NCBI GenBank assembly: GCA_021209875.1
Contig: JAGYVD010000001.1
Span: 1,612,001 to 1,676,000 of the forward strand
Source: Rosellinia necatrix
Lineage: Eukaryota; Ascomycota; Sordariomycetes; Xylariales; Xylariaceae
Length of the DNA stretch: 64,000 nt
Reading direction: 5' to 3'
Shown here: piece by piece, positions 35,693 to 47,309 of the stretch
Layout of the letters: every line of letters starts with the position of its first letter
How positions within the stretch are numbered: the stretch's first letter is position 1
Translations under genes and position numbers: made by a program
Notes under the pieces: generated by a model
What the model saw: the letters and a program-made list of their open reading frames with translations, nothing else
The model's database searches: none
What the model was told of the DNA's origin: nothing

Positions 35693-36980
35693 AGCCCCAA
35701 TCCCGTCGTGAAACTCGTTAGGGAGCCTGCCACCCGGCACCAAGGGCGCGTCCTCTAAGGTGTATTGCCGCAGTATTATGTGTTAACAGTGTTGCTCCAA
35801 GGCGAGGGGGTATACCAGCCGTGCAGTTGCTCCGCAAGATGCGGATGCCAGGCTCAAGGTAGCTAGCCAGGTGAGGCAAGGAGCGAGTATCAGCACATCA
35901 CGGCTATAAGCACTCAACCAACGCGATAGTGAGCCGGCTGAATAGGGCAAGATTCTCTTTGTCCAGAAGGCGAACGCTACTGAGTTAGTTGTTCCTTGCG
36001 CAGCGTACAGACATGACTCGGCAGCAGATTGCGATCCTTTGACGAGGCAAAGAGTTCCAGATTGATCAGTGGAAGCTGGTGCATCAAAACAGGAGGTACA
36101 GGAGATATGGCAGGATCGCAGCTGCCGAATATGGACATTAACTAACGCCGTCAAACTCCGAAAGCCCCGAATGCTGCATTTAGGTAGGTGCATATAAAGA
36201 GGTGACCAACCGCCTCCACATACTTGTGCCTACCTACCTACCTACCTACCTGCTCCCTCCTTTATCTGAGTCTCGTCAACTCTTCTGGTCCTATGCGGAT
36301 TGACCATTTAATGCTTTAAGTACCTTTGCTATAGTTACACACGTACGGACAAGGATACTGTAAGCGTTTCGCTTTGGAAGCCTCTTTGAAAGTGGGATAG
36401 CTTCAGACGAACATCCACTTTGCTTGTTCAGCTTGTTGCTGAGATGGCAAGTAGGCACAATCAACCTCCCGTCCCAGGTTTGGAGTACTCCTAAGTAAAT
36501 GCGGTAGTAAACTACCACAACCTTGCAGGCTTGTATTCAAAGGGGCATCAAGACGTCAGTGTGGAGTGCGTAAACTACCGACTGGTAAGCAAGCCTGATT
36601 GCTCCAAACTGGCCTCTTGGGTGCTCGCTATAAGCTGCGCTAGTGTTCTCCAGAGCATCCCTAGCCCACCTACTTCGGCAGCCGGCTGAGGGCTAGTTAG
36701 TCGCTACATCAAGACGTTACATAAACTCTCAGATGTCCTACACAGCTGTAATCGGCGGAGATTAGAGTTTAAGTCCGCATATTATGCATATGAGGCGTAA
36801 AAGGCTAGGTATGGTTATGCTATGAGGCTTCAAGTTGGCTTGACTCATTGACACCCTAGCAAATCTTCATTTGCCCCACAGGGCAGAGAATGAGTCATCA
36901 AGCTGCTTTATTAAGCAACAGGGGATGAATGCATCTGCACCTACAAAAGTACATACCTATATGTTATCCAACGTATCATC

Positions 36981-37017
36981 AGCAGCAGCAGCAGCAGCAT
37001 CATCATCATCATCATCA
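36981..37017. repeat. (CAG)n(CAT)n compound microsatellite
   Basis: About six CAG units followed by about six CAT units, intergenic. Confidence 0.85.
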
Positions 37018-37615
37018 CCTGTCCCGTGTTACCCAGAGTATCATCTATGGGCCCATTCGATCGGCCTATAGTCACCCGGGGAGAGAGGTGAATCTATTTG
37101 CTGCATAATGGATCCGGGAAGCAAATCCGGTTCAAATAGAGGCGCTGAGGTTGACTATCTCAACCCTTTGGTGCAGCGTAGCATTTTATCAAATTATTAC
37201 AACCTTGGCGATAACAATAGCAAGAGCAAAGGAACAGCAGCTTAAATTTTTGAGCTAGATGGCAGGTCTCTACTCTTACTTGGAGGAGAGGAGAGTCAAC
37301 AAAACATATGCCATCACTTGCTCCAGGAGCTCAACAGACAAACCAAGTCTCGCATTGTTATAGGTAGCCTGTTAGGGATCAGATGCCCGAGTGCGTCAGC
37401 CTAGGCTGCCTGAAAACGCCATGGAGGCCATGGGGCGCTACATGTAAGTGCCGACCCTGCCCAGGTACCTGCCAACCAGCGTAAGGTATCTGCCTAGGAG
37501 AGGGCGAAGCACTGGCTGGGTATTGGAGTAGTATAGGTATGAGCATTGTCCAGTACTGCCTGCTACTACCTTCGGTACTGATGTACATTCCTAGATAGCT
37601 CAGGATACAGCCAAA

Positions 37616-37651
37616 CCTACCTACCAGGTAGGTAGGTAGGTAGGTAGGTAG
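37616..37651. repeat. Inverted CCTA / TAGG array
   Basis: Several ACCT units run directly into about six TAGG units, forming a near-perfect hairpin-capable palindrome. Confidence 0.8.
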
Positions 37652-38934
37652 TAACTAATTACTCTTCCTACTTGGTATGTAGGGTAACTTGTGCTTAACG
37701 ACAACTATACGCCAAACAGGGCATTGTAAACCATTAAATTGTAGACCCGATAAAATATTGAGTACCGAGCAGGTTGTATTTTCCATAGAATTAGGTACCT
37801 ACCTAGGTACCTAGTAGTTAAGCACTATTCTATTTGGAGTACACCGGGGTAGATGCCAAAGTACACACACTACGTAAAGACATTAGTTGGTACCTACCCA
37901 GTGGATACATGGATACTAGCCTCGCATATATGTGTCTCAGATCCTTGGCGTCTTCGATTGCAACGAAAAGATGTCAGCAAAGAGGTTACAGTCCACCCCC
38001 ACCATTCCTTCGACCTAACATAGAACTCCTAATCTACATCGCATGGTGCTCTGGATAGTCAGGTTCCAGTCTTCACCCTCGACTCTTCCACCCGCTCCCC
38101 TCCGTGTTTATAACCACTGCGCTCTCACCCCCCGTAACCGACCGTCCGCGGAGCATTCACGAAACAGGCGGTGCATAGCACAGTCCTTCTCTCCTTGTGT
38201 TCTTCTGCTGCCGCTGGGCTTTATCCTGTCCCGTTTGCTGAACGAGAAAGGCTTGTTGATCGTTACCCTTGCTCCATTGTCTTGCTTCAACACAAGGCTT
38301 TGGCTTTGGCAAGGGGTCTGGGACATTATACTGTGTAGTACTACGGCGACTTAGGTGATAGAAGACATTGGAGGCATAGTGTCAAATTGTGTTACCACGG
38401 TTGCTTTGGACGACTACGACAATCGACAATCACGACGACTACGACCACGACCACGGTAACGGTAACGGCCAAGACGACAATAGTGTCACAATTTCCATCT
38501 AGCAGCCTGCCTACTTAGCCTTTATACACCCTCTAGTTTGCATATATCGTTTTGCTATCTCGATTGGACTAGCGAATGCCCGTTATAGTCGATTACCAGC
38601 CAACAATACGACCGTGCGCATTCCCACCGCCCAGGCCCGGCCCATGAAACCGTCTCCCTTTGCTGTAGCGTTGGGGATATTCACGACGCTTTAAGCTCCG
38701 TATGCTGTCTAAACCCCAGAACTTACACCGTAAAGATCATTGAGGCATAGGGATACTGTAATCCTATCCCCCCTACCACCCCGAGTCTTTAATCGAATAA
38801 CTTGCTCAGGGCTCGACTCCCGCTCCCCGAAGGCCTGGACTACCTAAGAGAGCTCTAGCCTGCAAACCATCCTCTTTCGCCTCGCAAATCTCCTCGCTAT
38901 AATATTTGGCCCAGCCCAATTCCTGTCTCCCACA

Positions 38935-41717
38935 ATGACGCCGACGCCTCCTTCAGCCACAACCTCATCCTCGGGCCACTCGCCCGAGGAACAGTTCCGG
39001 ATAGTGCGTCGAAGAAACCGGGTGCCTCTCAGCTGCCACCCTTGCCGAACGCGAAAGTAAGTTAGTCCCATATATTGATCCTGTATACAACCACTGATGC
39101 TCCTGCTTTGATATAGATTAGACTAACAGAGGATAGGCTGAAATGTAATAGGGGGGGCACCGAGTTGCGAGAACTGCGTGAAGCGAGGTGATGCGCAATC
39201 ATGTGTCTACGCAACACCATCTAGCCGGCGCAAGAACCAGAGTAGTACAGGCGCCAATGCAACCCCGGATGATATGCAGAACCGTATCGACCGATTGGAG
39301 GGTCTGGTCCTGAGTTTGATGCACGGCGGCGCCAACATTGACCCGTCAACCGCTGCGGCCGCAGCCGAAGCGACATCGCGAAACGCTCCTACTGCAGCGC
39401 TCTCACACGCCAATACCTTATCTTCGACACGGCCAGAACATGATGAGGGTAGGGAAATGAAAGACGACGATGACGATGACGGTAGCGATGTGGATGCCAA
39501 CCTAGCCGAGTCCCTAGGAGTGCTAAAGGTTGACGCAGATCAAGGCAAGTCAATGTACGTTGGGCAAGAGCATTGGCACACTCTTTTAGCGGATGTCATC
39601 GAAGTGAAAAACTTCTACGCCTCACACAAGAAGGATCTAGAAAACAGCTATCGTCGGGTAATGTCCTCGAAACCACCCACGGCTCAGAATTCACCCATAT
39701 TTTTACTTTCCGCGCCGCCTGCCACTGAAGTAGAGCTCAGGGCTGAACTACCCACAAAAAGTGCAATTACAACACTGGTATCACGATATTTCAACTCTCT
39801 AGATACAGCGGCCAGCATAATACATGGCCCAACGTTCCAGCAGCAGTTACAAGCCCATTGGCAAAACCCGTCGAAATCGTCGATCATGTGGATAGGGCTA
39901 TTATACTCCATGTTATGCCTTGCAATGCTCAGTTATCACAAGGTTGGAGACGAGCCTCCAGAATGGAGAGGAAGATCTCTAGATTTAGCAGCAGAATACC
40001 GACTGCGGACCGTACAGTGCCTTGTTGAAGCTGACTACACGAAGCCAGTAGAACACACGGTAGAGACCATGTTACTTTATCTTTTCGGAGAATATTCCTC
40101 CCGTTGGGACGCTGATCTAGGTCTCTGGCTTATCACATCCATAATTACGAGGATAGCCTTTCGTATGGGCTATCACCGAGATGCGAAATGGTTTCCAACC
40201 ATTTCGCCTTTTAAGGGGGTACGTATGAGATCTATGCGGTGGACATAACGAATCTTATGTGCCCAGGCTGACGTCAAGTTTGATTGTAGGAAATGAGGCG
40301 GCGGACATGGGCACTGTTGCGTATGGCGGATATCATGTTTTCTTACCAAGTAAGTCGAAGCGGTGTGATGCTCATCGCCATTGGTAGTACTGACGATATA
40401 TTAGGTATCATTACCAACTATGATCTATGAGCACGATACCGATACCGAACTCCCACATAATATCTTTGACGAAGAATTTGGTGTCAATACAAAAACGCTG
40501 CCGCCTTCACGGCCGGTTACAGAACCTACCCCGATAGCCTATATGATTGGAAAATCCAAGCTCTCGTTTCAGTTTGGTAATATCCTTCAAGCAGTTACCC
40601 GGGTGGGGAAACACGTGCCTTACGATGAGATCCTTCAACATGATCGGCAACTTCGCGAGATCATGGACGACTTTCCACCTCATCTGAAACTTCAGCCGTT
40701 GGATGGGTCTCATGACCCGGTTACGCTCATCATCGCGCGATACAATCTCGATCTCCTTTACCAAAAGGTCTTGTGTATGTTGCACAGAAAACACATGAAC
40801 AGGGCAAGGCAGAATTCACGTTATGCCTATTCGCGTCGTAGTGCTATCGAGGCATCGTTGGAGACGCTAAGCCATCTAAAATCCATTTACCGTGAATGCC
40901 AGCCAAGTGGACGACTTCGGACCATGAAGTGGTATGTTTCATCCACGTCGAGGGACACATTGCTACCCACAATGCTGGTCGTGATGGAGCTCCGTCATGA
41001 CCATGCAGCAAACATTAGCGATGCACGACGAGACTCGGAGGCCACGTGTTTCTGGACGCCGGAACAACGTCAAGAGATGATCAAAATACTCGAAGACGTG
41101 CGGGATATCTGGTTAAATTTGTCACAGGAATCCGTGGAAGCATTCAAGGCATGTAACATCCTTAGAATCATGTTGGACAAAATCAAGAATCCGGAACCGC
41201 TACCCTCTGGCACGGAAGAAATTCCAGGCCAAACGCCAAACATGTTTGGTAATATGGATGTTGGCGAGATGCACCCCGAACACACAGCGGCCATGACCTT
41301 GGGCATGCTCTCAGGCGGGATGACACCGAACGGTAGCTTTCAATCGCCCGGGGGGACAACTTACCCAAGCGTTGATCTCAACACAAACATGGGCCTTCCT
41401 TCGATCCCAGACTTCCAGCCCGATATTGGGGCAACCAACAATGCAGCATCGCCGTTTTCGATGTTTACAAACCTGGGGAACAATAACAACATGGCCCTCG
41501 ATCAGAATTTTGACTGGGTAAGCATATCATTGGGATACTCAACTCGACGATGGTACTGACCGGCATTCAGGACGCGCTCGACAATTACGCGCAGACGGCG
41601 AACTGGACAGATCAGGCCTTCGGCTTTTTTGCAGGTAACCCCGAACAGCAGTCACAACAAGGGTCGTCTACTGACGAATCATTCACATTCATGAACATGA
41701 GCACGCCTGGCTCTTGA
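38935..41717 (+). CDS. Zn2Cys6 transcription factor, frameshifted at a G run
   Basis: Five exons (38935-39056, 39137-40218, 40290-40349, 40405-41517, 41571-41717) give about 840 residues. The zinc cluster begins CHPCRTRK at residues 34-41, is split by intron 1 and continues LKCNRG...SCENCVKRGDAQSC, the C-x2-C-x6-C-x6-C-x2-C-x8-C fungal pattern. A fungal_trans middle homology region follows (GEMRRRTWALLRMADIMFSYQ, then TELPHNIFDEEF). The nuclear role is as a gene regulator; its targets are unknown. The reading frame breaks inside the cluster at a run of seven G (39151-39157); six G would restore it, and the rest of the gene is undamaged. An acidic stretch (DDDDDGSDVD) lies between the cluster and the central domain. 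The last exon ends in a Gln/Ser-rich tail. Confidence 0.85.
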
Positions 41718-42827
41718 GTTGGATGTCCGGCTGCCCTGCGAGGATTTCGCGTTTCGCCGTTCATTGATCGATACAGCGCCGACAGATATCAGGCCATATT
41801 CGACAGATATGGTCGTTGCTACCTTAAACGCCGTCCATTTGATGACTTGGTAAAGCAATTATCGGCTTTACTACGGATCTATTGACGAATGTGTCATGGG
41901 AGATACACGATAATGTCACGCATTTCAGATGATAGTAGTAGCGCCGTTCGGTGCGTAAACATAAAAAAATCCTCTGCTCTTGCAATCCTGCCTCCTATCA
42001 TATGCTAGGATATGATGTCGTGAGGCTTGTATGATGTCGCATTTTATAGCCGAGTTTATACGTATCGTGTAGAGTAAAAGGGGTGCAAACCCGGAAGGGG
42101 GGAAAAGGGGAGAGATGCCTACACATTGGTCCCTCGAATGAAAACCACGGTAGTGTCGGCATCTCTATCCCCGGATTCTCCCCGCATAGCGGACCAGCTG
42201 TCAGGCATCGGGGCATATCCAATTCCAGCCAGTGCACGGCTTCTGCCGTGGCGGGATATTCGGTCCTACAGCGGACTTGGCCAGCCTATACGTCCTAGTC
42301 TTATATGCTTTGGGTTCACAATTGCTCCTTGAGGTGTTCTCCTACCCGTGATATACTATTTGCTATCGTGCGGTGGTGCGTTATGCCAGTTAGTGTACGA
42401 TGTAGAGCTTGTGTGAAGTCGGTGAGGAGCACGGACATAACTCCAGTGATTCTCACCAGGATTAAACACATCTCCTCTTACGGGGATTTCCGACTTTCGG
42501 GACCGACGAACTTAGTTATCAGATTGGTTGGCATCTTTGGGCGGGCTCCTGATGAGGTCAAGTCAACCTCGCCCATGTATGCACATACACACAAGTATAT
42601 ATATAGACTCGCAATTGGGTAAACAGCCCTCGTCGCCCTATCGCCACCTTTCCCCCGGTTCTGGCTCTGTTCGGGCTGCCCTATGTGATTTAGAGTCGTG
42701 GGGTGAACTGGGCGACGGACTCGAAGAGGCTAGATGAAATTGGAGGCAGGCAGATATCGTGGCATCATGGGGGAGGGGGCGAAGGATGGAGAGCTCGGTT
42801 TACTTTGCAACCGGGTGTCCATGTGAG

Positions 42828-42841
42828 CGGTAGTAATCCGG
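42828..42841 (+). promoter_or_regulatory. AmyR-like site CGGN8CGG
   Basis: CGG-TAGTAATC-CGG, about 640 bp upstream of the amylase start. This spacing is the consensus recognised by the starch regulator AmyR in Aspergillus. Confidence 0.4.
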
Positions 42842-43147
42842 TGCTTCTGAGCGAGAAAGGCCGACATTGCGACCCTTCGCAGTTCCACTATTGGGCCTCC
42901 CCGTTGCCGGCCTCTGTCCCTTCACCATTTAAAATACAGCAGAGGCTTCGATGCGACACGCTCCGACGCATGGATGCCGGGACCAGGCATGCATTGAAAG
43001 CCCGAAACAGGGCAATAAACGGATACCGTTTTTTACTAAAAAGACAAGCCTTCATATTGGTCCTTACACCATTACACAGCACGCGTATTATTTATTTTTA
43101 TTATTTATTTTTATTATTTATTTATTATTATTTTTCCTTTGGCGCTG

Positions 43148-43161
43148 CGGAGGACCGCAGG
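43148..43161 (+). promoter_or_regulatory. AmyR-like site CGGN8AGG
   Basis: CGG-AGGACCGC-AGG, about 320 bp upstream of the amylase start. It is the alternative form of the AmyR consensus. Confidence 0.4.
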
Positions 43162-43478
43162 AGCATGTCTCTATCACAGGACTGGGCCGAATCTAGAAGC
43201 CCTAAGGTCAATTGCGGCAGGTGGAGAATACATAGGGCAGAGGGGGGGCGCCGAGAATTGAGGACTGACTGAGGCCGACAACCTCCCACACTCGGAGGGA
43301 ATGTAGGGAGTGAATGAGTCGCACGATGCACATAAGAGAGGCCCGGCCCTGTGCCTCACAGGCCGCGGGAATCATGTGAACCACCGTCTGCGATCCCTTT
43401 TCTTCCCCGTCTTTTCCCCCGTCTTCTCCCCGTCTTCTCCTCATCCATCACCCGCCCCCCCGGAGTGCCATCCTCACG

Positions 43479-45975
43479 ATGAGAGCATGGGCCTTGTTAG
43501 CAGCCCTCGGGGCCATCGGCGCCCACGCGCTATCCCCCGACAACTGGAGTAGGCAGTCCATCTACCAGGTCTTGACTGACCGGTTCGCCCGCCCAGATGG
43601 TTCGACTTCCGGGTGTAATGACCTGAGTTCATACTGCGGTGGCACATGGCAAGGCCTTATCAAGAAACTGGATTGTAGGTCGATTGTACTGTTTGCGCCC
43701 CTTGAGTTCCCTTCTTTGACCTCGAAATGCATCATAGCTATAAGCCGAAAAATCGGCAGCGGGGATGGATGGTCCTGCGCCTATGCGATAGCCATGTTAA
43801 CCTAGCCACAGATATCCAGAATATGGGCTTCACTGCCATATGGATCAGTCCTGTCGTGAAGAACATCGACACGACGACAGCCTATGGGTAAGATTCCCCA
43901 TCCCCGGATATGTCGGATCATAGCAAACTGGTCTATCTAACACCAAGCCGTGGTAAAAGCTTGCCCTACCATGGTTACTGGGCGCAAGACCTCTACTCGC
44001 TCAATCCTCACTTCGGCACGGCGAGTGATTTGAAGCAGCTCTCGTCGGCACTGCATGCCCGCGGCATGTATCTGATGGTTGACGTGGTGGTAAACCACTA
44101 CGGTGCGAACATGGCTCCCGGAAGTGTCGACTATAGCCAGTTCAACCCTTTCAACACGGCCGACAAGTTCCATTCCTACTGCCCTGTCAACTATAATGAT
44201 GCGAACTCGGTCATCAAGTGCTGGCTCGGCGACACCAAAGTCCCACTACCAGACATCAAGACCGAGGATGCTGGCGTGCGGGACACATTCAACGGCTGGG
44301 TAAAGGACCTCGTCTCTACCTACGGCATAGACGGTCTACGCATAGATACTCTTCTGCACGTTGAGAAAGACTTCTGGCCCGGCTTTGGCAATGCAGCGGG
44401 TTGCTATCTTCTCGGCGAGGTAAGTAAAAATATCCCAAACACGAATCAACATTTCCCGCGCGCCCCCGGCAGAGGCTGACCGATAGAATCAGGCTTTCAA
44501 CGGCGACCCGGCAATATACCCCGACTGGCTCAAGTATATTAGCGGAACAATGAACTATCCAGCGTACGTATCTCCCACTTCACCTGCCCTATGATTCTTG
44601 CTTGCTCAATCTAAAACCATAGCTACTACTGGTTGACCCGAGCCTTCCAATCGACATCGAGCACGATGACGGAGCTCGTCAACGGCCTCAACACGATGAA
44701 GGGACAGATGAAGACGAAGACGTTGGGGTCGTTCCTGGAGAACCACGACAACCCGCGCTTCCCGTCGATAACACAGGACATCGCGCTCGCCAAGAACGCC
44801 ATCGCGTTCACGATGCTCATGGACGGGATCCCGATCCTCTACCAGGGGCAGGAGCAGCACTTCAGCGGGAAGCAGGACCCGAACAACCGGGAGGCGCTGT
44901 GGACGTCCGGCTACGCGACGGGCGGCGCGCTGTACGCGTGGGTGCAGAAGCTGAACCAGGTCCGGAACCAGGCGATCTACGTGGCCGGGGCGGCGTACCT
45001 CGACTACCAGGCGTGGCCCGCGTCGCCCAACGCCAAGACGGTCGCGCTGCGCAAGGGCCCCGCGGGCGCCCAGGTCGTCAGCGTGCACACCAACATCGGC
45101 GCCGCCGGCGCCGGCTACGCCGTCAGCCTCGGCAGCGACTACACCGGCTTCACGGCCAACCAGGCCCTCACCGAGGTCATGTCCTGCGCCTCGGCCTCCA
45201 CCGACGGCGCCGGCACGCTCTCCTTCACCCAGGGCCCCGAGACCAGGGTCTTCTTCCCGACCGCGAAGCTCGCGGGGAGCGGGATCTGCAATGGTAAGCC
45301 ATCATCGTCATTATCATCATCATCATCACCATCGTCTCTTTTATTCGTGAACAAACATCGACGCGCGTCAAATCGCTGACTGCTGTTCCCTTGCTACGTC
45401 CACAGGCGGTAACGGAGGCGGCTGCACATCGGTGCCGGTGACGTTCAACGAAATCGTGACGACCTCAGTCGGGCAGACGATCAAAATGTAAACGCCCCCC
45501 CCCCTATCATCCTTCCTCTCCTTTCCCATTTTACAATACCCTGCCTCTTTTCACGCTACCCCGTGCTCTACTTAGAAACCCTCACACATCCAACCTTTAT
45601 CCCCTCTCCCATAAAATCCCAGTCCAAACAACGCAAAAGCCGCAACCCCCCAGAAAACACGCAACGAAAAAAAAAAGAAAAAAAAGAAAAAAAGTCTACT
45701 AACGCTTCCCTTTTCCCCGTCATCACAGCGTAGGCAACGTCCCCGAACTCGGCAGTTGGTCGACAGACAAGGCCGTGGCGCTCGAGGCGTCGCAGTACAC
45801 GAGCTCGAACCCGCTCTGGCGGACGACGGTCAACCTCGCGCCCGGGGCGGCCGTCGAGTACAAGTACGTCAACGTCGCCAGCGGCGGCGCCGTGACCTGG
45901 GAGTCGGACCCCAACCGCTCGTTCACCGTCCCGACCTCGTGCGCCGGCGTCACCAGGGCCGACACTTGGCGGTAA
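43479..45975 (+). CDS. Secreted GH13 alpha-amylase with CBM20 starch-binding domain
   Basis: Seven exons (43479-43674, 43812-43887, 43960-44419, 44493-44563, 44623-45293, 45406-45487, 45729-45975) splice in phase to 600 residues. Residues 1-17 are a signal peptide. The GH13 barrel shows DVVVNH, GLRIDT (nucleophile Asp about 220), LLGE (acid/base Glu about 244) and ENHDNPRF (Asp about 310), matching Taka-amylase-type enzymes that cut internal alpha-1,4 bonds of starch outside the cell. The last two exons encode a CBM20 ([19 protein letters not shown], then PELGSW and YKYV). The 241-bp last intron holds a poly-A stretch. For exon 3 an acceptor at 43947 is also in frame and would add four residues; 43959 gives the common YG-x-PYHGYW junction. 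The 3' half is notably GC-rich at third positions. Confidence 0.93.
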
Positions 45976-46676
45976 AAAAAAAAACACGCTAACCCCCATG
46001 AACTTGTATGGCTTTTATCTTGCCCCAACTATATATAACTAGTTAGTTATATATAACTAAATAGATATAAAAATAAATATATAAAAAGATCAAACATGGA
46101 GAAATTAACTAATCGTATAGCTATACCTTGCACAGCTGCGGCGAATTCGTATATGGCACTTACAGTTTCCGTGCCCTCCCAAGTTTCTACTACAGCAAGA
46201 GATCGTCTGGTTGAGCCAACCTTGGCAGGTTTCACATGAGTACTCGACTCGAGTGAACTAAAATAGTCGTTCACACGCACATGTCTCACGGGGTTTGGGG
46301 AACTGTCCTACATACTACTACCTGCGTTATATGCCTACCTGAAACACTATGGTTTCTCCAAGGATAGGAGAAGAGCCTCATTGCCTTTGTCATCATCTCG
46401 ACCTCGGCAAGGGCCTCCCTTGGAATCCATAGAGAGGGACCGTCCGACACAGGGACAATTCAGAACATAGGATCAGCTCGGGTGACATTCCACAGCACAA
46501 AAGTACGACAGAGAAAAGTAACGAGTTTGGGTTTTAAAATATAATTCTTGTGTATATTCACGTCGCGTCATTGTTACATACAACTACATCTCGGAATCAT
46601 TGTAGCGCCGTAAGCCTGGCTGGCGGTGAAGGCCAGGCATTCTCCCGCCATCGGATTCCGTCCCCGCGTCGGGCGA
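45976..46676. other. Intergenic, no gene seen
   Basis: Convergent flanks of the amylase and the secreted protein gene, with an AT-rich self-complementary stretch (46028-46085, ATATATAACTAGTTAGTTATATAT-like) that could fold as a hairpin. Confidence 0.5.
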
Positions 46677-47309
46677 TCAAGCGGGCGTCAGGCCAAAGGC
46701 GGCCTTCGCGCGCGCCCAGTACGCGGCGCGTTCGGGGGTCATGGTGACACCGACGCACTTCTCCATGTAGTCGGTGAAGGCGGCGTCGGTGGCGGCCCTG
46801 AGGCTGTCGGCGATCTCGGGGCACTTGGTGGTGAGGTACCAGGCGCCGGAGGCGAAGTTGTATTCGTCGGCGGTGACGAGGGCGAGGATCTTGTTGGCGT
46901 TGTCGGGGTTCGAGATGTCGCCGATGGCTGTGGCCTGCTCCTTCAACGCGTCGATCGAGAGGGCGAACTCCTTGTTGAACTTGGCCATCTGCATGTTGCT
47001 GGTGCCCTGGCCCGGGTTATTGCTCAGGTTGTGCTTGTACTTGAAGTCGACCGACTCGAAGGCCGACAGGGCGATCACGGCCCCGATCTGGCCCGGCGAG
47101 TCCAGTCCGTAATCCGCCATCGCGCGGATCAGGAATGGGGCCGCCTGCTCGTTTGTCCGGCACTCCGTCGCCTCGGCGCAGTTGACGGAATTGGGCGAGA
47201 TAGCAGCGATGATGGCTGCAGCGGATTGGTCTCGTCGCGCCTGCAGGGGCGCGGCGGCGGCGATTCCGGCCAGAGCCAGGCTGGCGGAGACGACTGTTGG
47301 GTATCTCAT
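46677..47309 (-). CDS. Conserved ascomycete secreted protein
   Basis: Intronless, 210 residues from the ATG at 47309. The upstream in-frame extension is basic and not signal-like, so this start is preferred. Residues 1-20 form a signal peptide (MRYPTVVSASLALAGIAAAA), with a dibasic ARRD just after. The mature part has four cysteines and conserved-looking blocks: FESVDFKYKHN, GQGTSNMQ, NFASGAWYLTTKC and YWARAKAAFG. I recall similar secreted proteins across ascomycetes but no assigned activity. No catalytic motif is evident. Neighbouring the amylase gene on the opposite strand may be coincidence. Confidence 0.8.
   Translation of the reverse strand: MRYPTVVSASLALAGIAAAAPLQARRDQSAAAIIAAISPNSVNCAEATECRTNEQAAPFLIRAMADYGLDSPGQIGAVIALSAFESVDFKYKHNLSNNPGQGTSNMQMAKFNKEFALSIDALKEQATAIGDISNPDNANKILALVTADEYNFASGAWYLTTKCPEIADSLRAATDAAFTDYMEKCVGVTMTPERAAYWARAKAAFGLTPA

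Larger units (their letters stand above)
35693..38934. other. 3.2-kb intergenic region with CCTA arrays, no gene seen
   Basis: Divergent upstream region of the multicopper oxidase and Zn2Cys6 genes. It holds (CCTA)n at 36230-36251, a CAG/CAT repeat at 36981-37017 and an inverted CCTA/TAGG array at 37616-37651. None of the frames has family features. Confidence 0.5.
41718..43478. other. Intergenic, amylase promoter region
   Basis: No gene is seen. The right half is the upstream region of the amylase gene and holds two CGGN8(C/A)GG motifs and an AT-only tract (43088-43135, TTATTTATT-type). Confidence 0.55.
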
